Positions 22,694 through 30,582 of a stretch of DNA of 31,329 nt are shown piece after piece; within the stretch, counting starts at the first letter, position 1; each line of letters begins with the position of its first letter. The position numbers and the translations under genes were made by a program. Below the pieces are notes generated by a model, which saw only the letters and a program-made list of their open reading frames with translations, was not told where the DNA came from and searched no databases. Source of the stretch: an uncultured Ruminococcus sp. (GTDB lineage Bacteria > Bacillota > Clostridia > Oscillospirales > CAG-272); the NCBI GenBank assembly GCA_902765885.1, contig CACXBN010000091.1, positions 1 through 31,329 of the forward strand, given 5' to 3'.

Positions 22694-23499
22694 TGATCCG
22701 TTTCTTTGATTCTCATGCACATTATGATGACCAAAGATTCAAAAATGAATTTCCCGGAGGAACTGACGGTGCACTTGATTATTCATTCGAAAACAATGTG
22801 CGTGCGATAGTAAACTCCGGCTCGAATCTTGAGACTTCATATAATTCCATATTACTGTCTCAAAAGTATGCTAATGTTTTTGCTACGGTCGGCATCCATC
22901 CAACTGATTCCCAATATATAAAAAAAGGAGAACTGGAAACATCCTTTTTGAAAATTGAAGAAATGGCCAAGACCGAAAAAGTTGTTGCCATAGGTGAAAT
23001 AGGACTTGACTATCACTATGACGACACCGTAAAGGAAGTACAAAAATATTCCTTTGAAGCGCAGCTTGATATTGCGGAAAGACTCAATCTGCCGGTCGTC
23101 ATTCATACCAGAGATGCTATGGGCGACACCCTTGATATTCTCGACAAACACAAGAATGTCAGAGGAATCTTTCACAGCTTTAACGGAAGCACGGAAATTA
23201 TTTCTCAATACACAAAACGCGGATGGTACTTTTCCTATTCGGGGCCGGTCACATATAAAAATGCAACAAATGTCAAAAACGCCGCCCGTTATACCGACGA
23301 AGACAGAATCATGATTGAAACAGACGCGCCTTACCTTCCTCCCGTTCCAAAAAGAGGGGAGATCAATGTATCCGCATTTCTGAGATACACATGTGAGGTA
23401 ATAGCCGAACTTCGGGAAAAAAGTCTGATGGAAACTGCAGAGATCACATTTAATAATTCATGCAGAGCATTTGGAATAGATCCATCTATGTTTATGTAA
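22693..23499 (+). CDS. tatD: TatD-family metal-dependent DNase/hydrolase
   Basis: This is a 268-residue TIM-barrel hydrolase; TatD proteins are 3'-5' exonucleases or broader metal-dependent hydrolases. Metal ligands are seen in FDSHAHYDD, GEIGLDYHYD, VIHTRDA, FHSFNGS and IETDAPYLPP. It begins inside the metG stop codon, so it is translationally coupled to metG as in Bacillus (metS-yabD). The radical SAM gene that follows belongs to a family named for this association. Confidence 0.93.
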   Translation: MIRFFDSHAHYDDQRFKNEFPGGTDGALDYSFENNVRAIVNSGSNLETSYNSILLSQKYANVFATVGIHPTDSQYIKKGELETSFLKIEEMAKTEKVVAIGEIGLDYHYDDTVKEVQKYSFEAQLDIAERLNLPVVIHTRDAMGDTLDILDKHKNVRGIFHSFNGSTEIISQYTKRGWYFSYSGPVTYKNATNVKNAARYTDEDRIMIETDAPYLPPVPKRGEINVSAFLRYTCEVIAELREKSLMETAEITFNNSCRAFGIDPSMFM

Positions 23500-23556
23500 G
23501 TAATCACAATGCTGTGTTTATTATAGATATTTTCTTTCTTTTACAGGAGAATCACA

Positions 23557-24153
23557 ATGGTAATCACATATCAGATCAGAAACAACCTATACATAAATAT
23601 TACTAATTTATGCTCTAACAAATGTGTTTTCTGCATCAGGGATTTCCCTCAGCCGGAGCCGTTCAGAAGCCTTTATCTTGAACGTGAACCTACTTTTGAA
23701 GAAATCACTAATGCTGTCGCAGCTAATAATCTCGACAAATTCGATGAGATTGTCTTTTGCGGATACGGTGAACCGACCTGCAGATTATATGATATGCTTG
23801 AAACATGCAAAAGAATAAGGCTCATGACCCAGACACCGATAAGAGTTAATACCAACGGCCATTCTTCATTGATAATGAGAGAGAATACAGCTCCGTTGTT
23901 TGCAGGGCTTGTTGATGTTGTATCCATCAGTTTAAATGCAGCGGATCCCGAAACTTACAATGAGATCTGCAGACCAAAATTCGGTGAAGATGCTTTTACC
24001 GGAGTTCTTCAGTTTGCAAGAGAGATTCAGAATTACGTACCGAAGGTTATTTTGACTGCCATAAACGGCACGATCCCGCCTGAAGACATTCAGAGATGCA
24101 GGGACATAGCCCACAGTATAGGAGCAGCTTTCAGACTGAGAGAAAGAATGTAA
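23557..24153 (+). CDS. TatD-associated radical SAM protein of unknown function
   Basis: This is a 198-residue, small radical SAM enzyme. The cluster-binding C-x3-C-x2-C is Cys19, Cys23, Cys26 in NLCSNKCVFC. VFCGYGEPT is the SAM-binding G-x-x-E-P motif, followed by RVNTNGHS and DVVSISLNAADPETY. It matches the family described as 'radical SAM protein, TatD-associated' (TIGR04038 as I recall). No reaction is known to me for this family. It has no auxiliary-cluster cysteines or accessory domain. CAGGAGA precedes ATG 23557. It lies 57 bases after tatD with no terminator between, and ends at a terminator shared with the convergent tmcAL. Confidence 0.85.
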   Translation: MVITYQIRNNLYINITNLCSNKCVFCIRDFPQPEPFRSLYLEREPTFEEITNAVAANNLDKFDEIVFCGYGEPTCRLYDMLETCKRIRLMTQTPIRVNTNGHSSLIMRENTAPLFAGLVDVVSISLNAADPETYNEICRPKFGEDAFTGVLQFAREIQNYVPKVILTAINGTIPPEDIQRCRDIAHSIGAAFRLRERM

Positions 24154-24163
24154 TGCTGTATAT

Positions 24164-24200
24164 AAAAAGAGAGGAGAATCATAACTCCCCTCTTTTTTTT
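24164..24200. terminator. Bidirectional terminator between the radical SAM gene and tmcAL
   Basis: AAAAAGAGAGGAG (24164-24176) pairs with 24185-24197 with a single A-C mismatch, and T residues continue to 24200. The loop (24177-24184) contains the stop codon of the opposing tmcAL gene, so its last codons form the right arm. Confidence 0.85.
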
Positions 24201-25306
24201 ATGTACGGATGCTTTTTCAAGAAATAATCGCTTTTTTTGTTTGTGAGTAGTGTATATAACTCATCGGATTTTCTCAATAATTCTATTTGCTTCTGAGCCG
24301 TATCGGAAAAGTTTTCCGTATCTGACGGTTTAGTAATAAGGAACGATGACAATCTCTTCCTGTTTTCAGAGAGGTAATTCTTCCCTTTTTCATCTGCTGC
24401 AAGTAGCACGGTGTATTCGGGACGACTGTTAAAGAAATCTTTCCCTATGTCGAACATATCATATAATATCTCGCGGATCAGCCTTGCTCGGGTGTGTTTG
24501 GAATTTGGCAGGAGCTTTATGAATTCTCTTTCATTTTCTGATTCACGGGATCTTTTTATTATGTATTTAAGAATGTCAGTCTTCCCTTTCATCTGAAGTT
24601 TTGAATAAGCAAAAAGCAATTTATAAAATGAATCCATATCGGATGGTTCGTTCTGAGAAAGCAAAGTGAATTCGCTTTCAGGTAAATATTGAATTACACT
24701 TTCGATTCCGTAGTTATAAATGCTGTCCCTGAGTTCGGATGAACAGGTGACCTTTTCGTCCCTTTTAACGGGAAAGAATTCGTTTATTCCCTCTTTCTTT
24801 CCGTATCTGATATACTCAATGGCGAGTTTATCGTTTGCCTTAAGAGAATCAATGCCAAAGCGGGACATTGCCTTTTCGAAAACAGATGCGCTTCCTTGCC
24901 CTCTTTCTGATTTTTCTATAGATATTTGTGTCGATTTGAATTCATCTGAGTCTTTAATTTCGGAAGCTTTAAGTAGATATCCAAGATCTGCACTTTCAGA
25001 ACCGAAATATACTTTTTGAGTTCCGAGTTCTGAAGCTATTCTTATTCCGCCAAGAGCAAATGATTCAGCCCCGGAAGAAGACCATGGAAAAGGAAGCTCA
25101 ACAACAATATTTGCTCCGTTTTTTACCGCAGTTTCTGCCCTGATATATTTATCGTAAATCGCAGGAAGTGAACGCTGGGTTATGTTTCCGCTCATAACAG
25201 CGATTATGACAGCATCTTTTTCATTATCCACGATCTCACTAAACACCTTTAAATGACCGTGATGTAAAGGATTGAGTTCACATATGACTGAAGTTATTTT
25301 TGACAT
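24179..25306 (-). CDS. tmcAL: tRNA(Met) cytidine acetate ligase
   Basis: TmcAL uses ATP and free acetate to form acetyl-AMP and makes N4-acetylcytidine at the wobble position of elongator tRNA-Met. The 375-residue protein has a nucleotidyltransferase-like N-terminus, VICELNPLHHGHLK (His15, His16, then G-H). AVMSGNITQRSLPAIYDKYIRAE and NIVVELPFPWSSSGAESFA follow, then KANDKLAIEYI and a KRDEKVTCSSELRDSI segment. The last motif usually reads S-A-T-x-I-R and is altered here. The protein is somewhat shorter than typical. It is divergent from ackA. metG, which uses the modified tRNA, lies two genes away. Confidence 0.88.
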   Translation of the reverse strand: MSKITSVICELNPLHHGHLKVFSEIVDNEKDAVIIAVMSGNITQRSLPAIYDKYIRAETAVKNGANIVVELPFPWSSSGAESFALGGIRIASELGTQKVYFGSESADLGYLLKASEIKDSDEFKSTQISIEKSERGQGSASVFEKAMSRFGIDSLKANDKLAIEYIRYGKKEGINEFFPVKRDEKVTCSSELRDSIYNYGIESVIQYLPESEFTLLSQNEPSDMDSFYKLLFAYSKLQMKGKTDILKYIIKRSRESENEREFIKLLPNSKHTRARLIREILYDMFDIGKDFFNSRPEYTVLLAADEKGKNYLSENRKRLSSFLITKPSDTENFSDTAQKQIELLRKSDELYTLLTNKKSDYFLKKHPYIKKRGEL

Positions 25307-25331
25307 ATAGTTACCATACCAAAATTACATC

Positions 25332-25360
25332 TTGTATTTTGTAAATTTATAAATTATAAT
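25332..25360 (+). promoter_or_regulatory. Promoter of ackA
   Basis: TTGTAT (25332-25337), 17 bases, TATAAT (25355-25360), giving a leader of about 50 bases before the ackA ATG. I could not pick a convincing promoter for tmcAL on the other strand in this gap. Confidence 0.7.
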
Positions 25361-25418
25361 AAAACATCTGTGTTGATATTTCAAGACATAATAAATAATG
25401 AGTGGAGGATTTTCAATA

Positions 25419-26627
25419 ATGAAAGTATTAGTAGTAAATGCTGGTTCATCATCTTTAAAATATCAGCTTTTTGATACAGCTACTGAAAGCGTACTCGCAA
25501 AAGGCATATGTGAAAGAATAGGAATTGACGGCAGAATTGAGCACAGAAAGGGCGAAAACGGGGAAAAAGTAAAAGCAGACTATTCTATGCCTGATCATTC
25601 TGTTGCAACAGAAATCGTAATTAAATACCTCACTGATCCGGAACTTGGAGTTATTTCCGACATGAGTGAAATAGAAGCTGTAGGACACAGAGTTGTGCAT
25701 GGCGGACCATACTTCTTTGAATCCGTTCTGCTTGATGATGAAGTATTAGCTAAACTTGAGGTCTGCAGAGACTTCGCTCCTCTTCATACAGGCGCACACA
25801 TAATGGGTATCAAAGGATGTCTCGCTGTAATGCCCAACACCCCGCAGGTACTTGTTTTTGATACTGCATTCCATCAGACCATGCCTGTTCAGGCGTATAC
25901 ATACGGCATTTCCTCTGATCTTGCCGAAAAGTATAAGATAAGAAGATACGGCGCACATGGAACATCTCACAGATTTGTTTCCAGAGAAATGGCAAAAATT
26001 CTCGGCAAGCCAATCGAAGATACTAAGATAATCACCTGTCATATAGGAAACGGTTCATCCATAACGGCTGTAAAAGGCGGAAAGTGCATAGACACATCTA
26101 TGGGACTTACTCCTCTTGACGGTGTTATGATGGGTACCAGATGTGGTTCGATCGACCCTGCCATCGTTCCGTTCCTTATGGAACGTGAAGGCTGGACCCC
26201 TGCGGAAGCTGACAATTATATGAACAAAAAATGCGGTTTCCTCGGAGTATCCGGAATATCTTCCGACAGCAGAGATATAGAAGCTGCAATTCTCGAAGGA
26301 AACGAAAAAGCATACATTGCAGCATCTACCCTCGCTTATCAGATAAAGAAATATATAGGTTCATACACAGCTGCAATGAACGGCCTTGATGCTGTTGTAT
26401 TTACGGCAGGAATGGGAGAGAACAATCCGGAACTTCGCGAAAGAGTATGTACTGATATGGAATATTTCGGAATAAAGATCAACAAAGAGCTTAATGCCGT
26501 AACACATCATCAGCCAAATACAGTAGAGATTTCAGTACCGGAATCCAAAGTAAAAGTATACGTTCTTCCCACCAACGAGGAACTCATGATCGCTTCTGAT
26601 ACGGAAGCAATCGTCACCAGAAAATAA
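25419..26627 (+). CDS. ackA: Acetate kinase
   Basis: AckA converts acetyl phosphate and ADP to acetate and ATP, the energy-yielding last step of acetate fermentation. The 402-residue protein begins MKVLVVNAGSSSLKYQL and has GHRVVHGG, FDTAFHQTMP, RRYGAHGTSHRFV, CHIGNGSS and FTAGMGENNPELR. All are ASKHA-fold acetate kinase signatures. The start is ATG 25419, behind GTGGAGG. An in-frame ATG at 25398 would overlap that ribosome binding site. pta is not in the window. The gene has its own promoter and a terminator-like hairpin. Confidence 0.97.
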   Translation: MKVLVVNAGSSSLKYQLFDTATESVLAKGICERIGIDGRIEHRKGENGEKVKADYSMPDHSVATEIVIKYLTDPELGVISDMSEIEAVGHRVVHGGPYFFESVLLDDEVLAKLEVCRDFAPLHTGAHIMGIKGCLAVMPNTPQVLVFDTAFHQTMPVQAYTYGISSDLAEKYKIRRYGAHGTSHRFVSREMAKILGKPIEDTKIITCHIGNGSSITAVKGGKCIDTSMGLTPLDGVMMGTRCGSIDPAIVPFLMEREGWTPAEADNYMNKKCGFLGVSGISSDSRDIEAAILEGNEKAYIAASTLAYQIKKYIGSYTAAMNGLDAVVFTAGMGENNPELRERVCTDMEYFGIKINKELNAVTHHQPNTVEISVPESKVKVYVLPTNEELMIASDTEAIVTRK

Positions 26628-26635
26628 TATCAGAA

Positions 26636-26672
26636 AGCTCCGATTGTTATCCGCGATCGGAGCTCAATTATT
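26636..26672 (+). terminator. Hairpin after ackA
   Basis: AGCTCCGAT (26636-26644) pairs perfectly with ATCGGAGCT (26656-26664) around 11 bases. The following CAATTATT is only moderately U-rich, so termination may be incomplete. Confidence 0.65.
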
Positions 26673-26683
26673 GGAAAATATAG

Positions 26684-26712
26684 TTTATTTATCATTTGCG
26701 TTATGATATAAT
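26684..26712 (+). promoter_or_regulatory. Promoter of asnB-asl-racD-murE
   Basis: TTTATT (26684-26689), 17 bases, TATAAT (26707-26712), with TG one base upstream of the -10 (extended -10). The leader is about 30 bases; no riboswitch or T-box fits in it. Confidence 0.65.
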
Positions 26713-26749
26713 AAATAAGATAAATTTCTAGCAGATAAAGGTAATTTTT

Positions 26750-28597
26750 ATGTGTGGATTTGCGGGTTTTACCGGATTAACAGACAGACGGGAATATATA
26801 ATTAAAAAGATGGCGGACAGGATCATACACAGAGGTCCTGACTCCGATGGTTATCACATCAGCGGTGAAACGGATGATAACGCGATAGCGCTTGGATTCA
26901 GAAGACTTTCCATCATTGACCTTGAAGATGGTTCACAGCCAATGTACAACGAAGATGGCACTGTTGTTATAGTTTACAATGGAGAAGTCTATAACTTTAT
27001 GGAACTCCGGGATGAACTTATATCGAAGGGTCATGTGTTTAAAACCAGATGTGATACGGAAGTCCTGGTTCATGGATATGAAGAATGGGGCGAAAGCCTT
27101 GCATCAAAGCTCAGAGGTATGTTCTCCTTTGTTATCTGGGACTCGGTAAAGAACATGATCTATGGTGCAAGAGATCCTTTCGGAATAAAACCTTTTTATT
27201 ATTATTTTACCGAAGACGGCAAATTCATTTTCGGATCTGAAATCAAAAGCTTTTTCGAACACCCTGACTTCAGACCTCAGGTTAACGAAGATGCATTGAG
27301 ACCTTATCTGACATTCCAGTATTCGTCAATGGAGGAGACCTTCTTCAAAAATACATTTAAACTGACGCCGGCCCACTATTTTACATATAAAAATCATGAA
27401 TTCAAGAAAACAAGATACTGGGACATCGATTTCACCAAAAAGACAGAAATGTCATATGATGAATGCGCTGAAAGTATAGACAAAAGAATACATGAATCGG
27501 TTAATGCTCACAGAATCAGTGATGTGAAAGTCGGATCTTTCCTCTCAGGCGGAGTAGACTCATCGTATATTACGGCAACACTGATGCCGAACGATACGTT
27601 CTCAGTAGGCTTCGAGAACAAGAAATTTGACGAGACATCAGAGGCAAAAGAACTTTCGGAGATACTCGGCGTTAAGAATTATTTGAGACATTTGACTGCA
27701 GATGAATGCTTCAATGCCATTTCCGATATTCAGTATCACATGGATGAGCCACAGTCTAATCCGTCATCAGTTCCGCTGTATTTCCTCTCCAAGCTGGCAT
27801 CTGAACATGTCACAGTTGTTCTTTCAGGTGAAGGAGCAGATGAAATATATGCCGGCTACGAATGGTATGAAGATTCACCTACGATGCAGAAATACAAAAA
27901 ACTGCCAAAATCACTCAGAAAATGCATAGCAAAGTTCGTGTCTAAACGCAAATATTTTAAAGGACATGATTTCCTGATTAAAGGCAGCGGTATTCCGGAA
28001 TACTATTTTATCGGACAGGCTTTGGTATTTCCTGAAAATGAAGTGGATTCCGTTTTAAAGGAAAAATACAGAAAAGGACCGCTTGCCAGCGAGGTTGCCG
28101 CTGAGATATACAAAAAGACGGAAGGCCTCTCAGAACTTGAAAAGAAGCAATATCTTGATCTTAATCTGTGGCTTCCGGGAGACATTCTCCTCAAGGCTGA
28201 TAAGATGAGCATGGCTCATTCTCTTGAACTCAGGGTCCCTTACCTTGACAAGATTGTGATGAAGGAAGCACAGGAGATACCTTCAAACTATAAGATTGAC
28301 GGCCATAACACAAAGGCCGTTCTCAGAACAGCCGCAAATAAAACTCTGCCTGATGCCTGGGCAAACAGGCCCAAAAAAGGCTTCCCTGTCCCGATAAGAG
28401 ACTGGATGCGTCAGGATAAATACTATAACCTTATAAAAGAAAAATTTGAATCAGATTATGCATCAGAGTTTTTCAATGTTGACGTGCTGATGAAACTTCT
28501 TGATGATCATAAGAACAATGTAGCAAACAACCAGAGAAAAATATGGACAGTATTTGTTTTCCTTGTTTGGTACGAAAGATTCTTTAAGAAAGCGTAG
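26750..28597 (+). CDS. asnB: Asparagine synthase-family glutamine amidotransferase (AsnB or AsnH)
   Basis: This is a 615-residue two-domain enzyme. The N-terminal class II glutaminase has the nucleophile Cys2 (MCGFAG), HRGPDSDG, RRLSIIDLEDGSQP, YNGEVYN and CDTEVLVHGYE. The C-terminal synthetase domain has the PP-loop SGGVDS at 266-271, GEGADEIYAGY and the KADKMSMAHSLELRVPYLD motif. The standard role is making asparagine from aspartate and glutamine. Its position four bases before a D-Asp-ligase-like gene and an aspartate racemase gene raises an alternative: like lactococcal AsnH, it may amidate D-Asp in peptidoglycan. Sequence alone does not decide. AAAGGT precedes the ATG. Confidence 0.92.
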   Translation: MCGFAGFTGLTDRREYIIKKMADRIIHRGPDSDGYHISGETDDNAIALGFRRLSIIDLEDGSQPMYNEDGTVVIVYNGEVYNFMELRDELISKGHVFKTRCDTEVLVHGYEEWGESLASKLRGMFSFVIWDSVKNMIYGARDPFGIKPFYYYFTEDGKFIFGSEIKSFFEHPDFRPQVNEDALRPYLTFQYSSMEETFFKNTFKLTPAHYFTYKNHEFKKTRYWDIDFTKKTEMSYDECAESIDKRIHESVNAHRISDVKVGSFLSGGVDSSYITATLMPNDTFSVGFENKKFDETSEAKELSEILGVKNYLRHLTADECFNAISDIQYHMDEPQSNPSSVPLYFLSKLASEHVTVVLSGEGADEIYAGYEWYEDSPTMQKYKKLPKSLRKCIAKFVSKRKYFKGHDFLIKGSGIPEYYFIGQALVFPENEVDSVLKEKYRKGPLASEVAAEIYKKTEGLSELEKKQYLDLNLWLPGDILLKADKMSMAHSLELRVPYLDKIVMKEAQEIPSNYKIDGHNTKAVLRTAANKTLPDAWANRPKKGFPVPIRDWMRQDKYYNLIKEKFESDYASEFFNVDVLMKLLDDHKNNVANNQRKIWTVFVFLVWYERFFKKA

Positions 28598-28601
28598 ATT
28601 T

Positions 28602-29834
28602 ATGAGCGAGAATAAAACCATTACTCCTGTATTACTCGGGGCTGACTTGAACTGTTATAATGTTGCTAAGGCTTTTCATATTAAATACGGAGTCAAATCA
28701 TATGCATTCGGAAGATATGCTGTATCTGCAACAAAATATTCCAGATTCATTAATTTCAAAAGCATTCCGGATATAGATAATGAAAAGGTGATGTTGGATA
28801 CACTTCACAGTTTTGCGGATTATCATCTTGGAGATAAGCTTGTTCTTTTCGGTTGCACAGATGATTATGTTGCCATGATTATCAGAAATAAAGAAATGCT
28901 TTCCGATTACATCATTCCCTATCCGTCTGTTGAAATGCTTGAAACGATTTCAAAAAAAGCCGATTTCTATGATTTCTGTGATAAACATGACATACCGTAC
29001 CCGAAAACTGTTGTCACCTCAAAAAAAATCAGCAAAGATGATCTCACACCCGAAAAACTGGGATTTAAATATCCTATAATCATCAAGCCCTCTTCCAGCG
29101 TTATCTATTGGAAACATAGTTTTGACGGTATGAAAAAGGTGTATACATCTTCTTCTCCCGCTGAATCCGAATCAATAATAAACAGAATATATGATTCGGG
29201 ATATGATGATAAAATCATAATACAGGAAATGATTGACGGCGGAGACTCTCAGATGAGAGTTCTTACTACTTTTTCAGATTCCAAAGGAAAAGTCAGAGCC
29301 ATGTGTCTGGGACATACTTTACTTGAAGAACACACTCCAAAGGGACTGGGAAATCACGCTGCCATTATAACAGAGCCTATATCCTCCCTGCCGATTGCAT
29401 CAAAAATCAAAAAGATGCTTGAAGATGTACATTATACCGGATTCGGAAATTTCGATATAAAACTCAGGGAAGGAACGGAAGACGATTTCAACGTTTTCGA
29501 AATTAATCTCAGACAAGGCCGAAGCAATTATTATCTGACATCAGCCGGCATAAATGTAGCTGAACTTGCAACTGAAGTATTCAATTCAGATGGAAATGAC
29601 TGTCTGATGAATGAAAATGTCGTATTCTGGCACCATATTCCCAAAAATGTCGTATACAAATATACGGAAGACAAGAAACTGGTTGAAAAGGCAAAGCAGC
29701 TGACAAAAGAAGGAAAAGAATACTCTTCTATATGGTATCCTTATGATATGCTCAATCCTTTAAGATTTGTCTGCGTGACAGAGCAGCTCAGAAGACAGGA
29801 AAAGAAGTACAGGATCTATTATCCTCACAAATGA
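28602..29834 (+). CDS. ATP-grasp ligase, probable D-aspartate ligase for peptidoglycan
   Basis: This is a 410-residue ATP-grasp enzyme. It opens TPVLLGADLNCYNVAKAFH, with a KYSRFINFKSIPD strand-loop and FGCTDDYVAMI. ATP-grasp features follow: IIIKPSSS with Lys162, IIQEMIDGGDSQMRV with Glu209, TGFGNFDIK with Asp285, and VFEINLRQGRSNYYLT with Glu300 and Asn302. This ordered set closely resembles, from memory, Enterococcus faecium Asl(fm), which joins D-Asp to the lysine side chain of UDP-MurNAc-pentapeptide. The start is ATG 28602, four bases after the asnB stop, because the longer in-frame ORF reaches back into asnB. Its stop overlaps the racemase start (ATGA). Another carboxylate-amine ligase role is the main alternative. 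Confidence 0.75.
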   Translation: MSENKTITPVLLGADLNCYNVAKAFHIKYGVKSYAFGRYAVSATKYSRFINFKSIPDIDNEKVMLDTLHSFADYHLGDKLVLFGCTDDYVAMIIRNKEMLSDYIIPYPSVEMLETISKKADFYDFCDKHDIPYPKTVVTSKKISKDDLTPEKLGFKYPIIIKPSSSVIYWKHSFDGMKKVYTSSSPAESESIINRIYDSGYDDKIIIQEMIDGGDSQMRVLTTFSDSKGKVRAMCLGHTLLEEHTPKGLGNHAAIITEPISSLPIASKIKKMLEDVHYTGFGNFDIKLREGTEDDFNVFEINLRQGRSNYYLTSAGINVAELATEVFNSDGNDCLMNENVVFWHHIPKNVVYKYTEDKKLVEKAKQLTKEGKEYSSIWYPYDMLNPLRFVCVTEQLRRQEKKYRIYYPHK

Positions 29835-30568
29835 AAGAATTAAACATGGAAAACAAAAATCTTTTGGGAATAATCGGCGGTCTTGGCCCTATGTCCAGTG
29901 CTTATTTCTATGAATTGATAACTACTCATACTCTGGCCCAGAAGGATCAGGAGCACATAGATATCATTCTCTCGAGCCGCGCTTCAACTCCGGACAGGAC
30001 CGATTATATTTTGGGATTGTCTGATAAAAATCCTCTTGATTATATGATTGCTGACGCAAAAGCACTTGAAAAATACGGAGCCACGGCAATCGTAATCCCC
30101 TGCAATACTGCACATTATTTCATCAAACAGGTGCGAGCATCCGTGAATGTGCCAGTTCCAAGCATTATAACCGAAACGGCTTTGCAGATCAAAAAATGCA
30201 ATTTTAAGAAGCCTGCGATTCTTGCAACAGAAGGTACGATTAAATCAAAATCATATCAAAATGAATTCGATTCATTGGGACTTGATTATATGGTTCCTGA
30301 TGCCGAGACTCAAAGCGAACTGATGCATATGATCTACGGACAGGTTAAAAAAGGATATATCCCTTCCCCGTCGTCTCTGTATAAAGTTACTGAAGGCATG
30401 TTCAGACAAGGATGCGACTGCGCCATACTCGGATGCACAGAGCTCTCACTTATAGGAAAAAACATAGAAAATAATACGGTTTTCATCGATTCCCTTACGG
30501 TTCTTGCCAAGGTTTCGATAGAAATAATGGGACATCAGACGACTAACCTTCCTACATATCTAATTTGA
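29831..30568 (+). CDS. Aspartate racemase
   Basis: This is a 245-residue, PLP-independent Asp/Glu racemase-family enzyme that interconverts L- and D-aspartate. It has the aspartate-racemase start GIIGGLGPMSSAYFY (not the MurI pattern), the first catalytic cysteine Cys91 in VIPCNTAHYF and the second, Cys202, in LGCTELSLI. Both are present, so it should be active. It overlaps the ligase gene by four bases and lies 14 bases before murE, which points to D-Asp for wall synthesis. ATG 29846 is an alternative start; neither has a strong ribosome binding site. Confidence 0.88.
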   Translation: MKELNMENKNLLGIIGGLGPMSSAYFYELITTHTLAQKDQEHIDIILSSRASTPDRTDYILGLSDKNPLDYMIADAKALEKYGATAIVIPCNTAHYFIKQVRASVNVPVPSIITETALQIKKCNFKKPAILATEGTIKSKSYQNEFDSLGLDYMVPDAETQSELMHMIYGQVKKGYIPSPSSLYKVTEGMFRQGCDCAILGCTELSLIGKNIENNTVFIDSLTVLAKVSIEIMGHQTTNLPTYLI

Positions 30569-30582
30569 TTTTCGGAGCATTT

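Noticed and set aside
25361..25418. A riboswitch or T-box in the ackA leader
   Set aside because: The leader is about 50 bases, with no stable stem and no terminator. The serC and asnB leaders are shorter still and metG has none.
28554..28601. A longer start for the ATP-grasp ligase inside asnB
   Set aside because: It would overlap asnB by 44 bases with no ribosome binding site, and the homologous N-terminus begins at ATG 28602.
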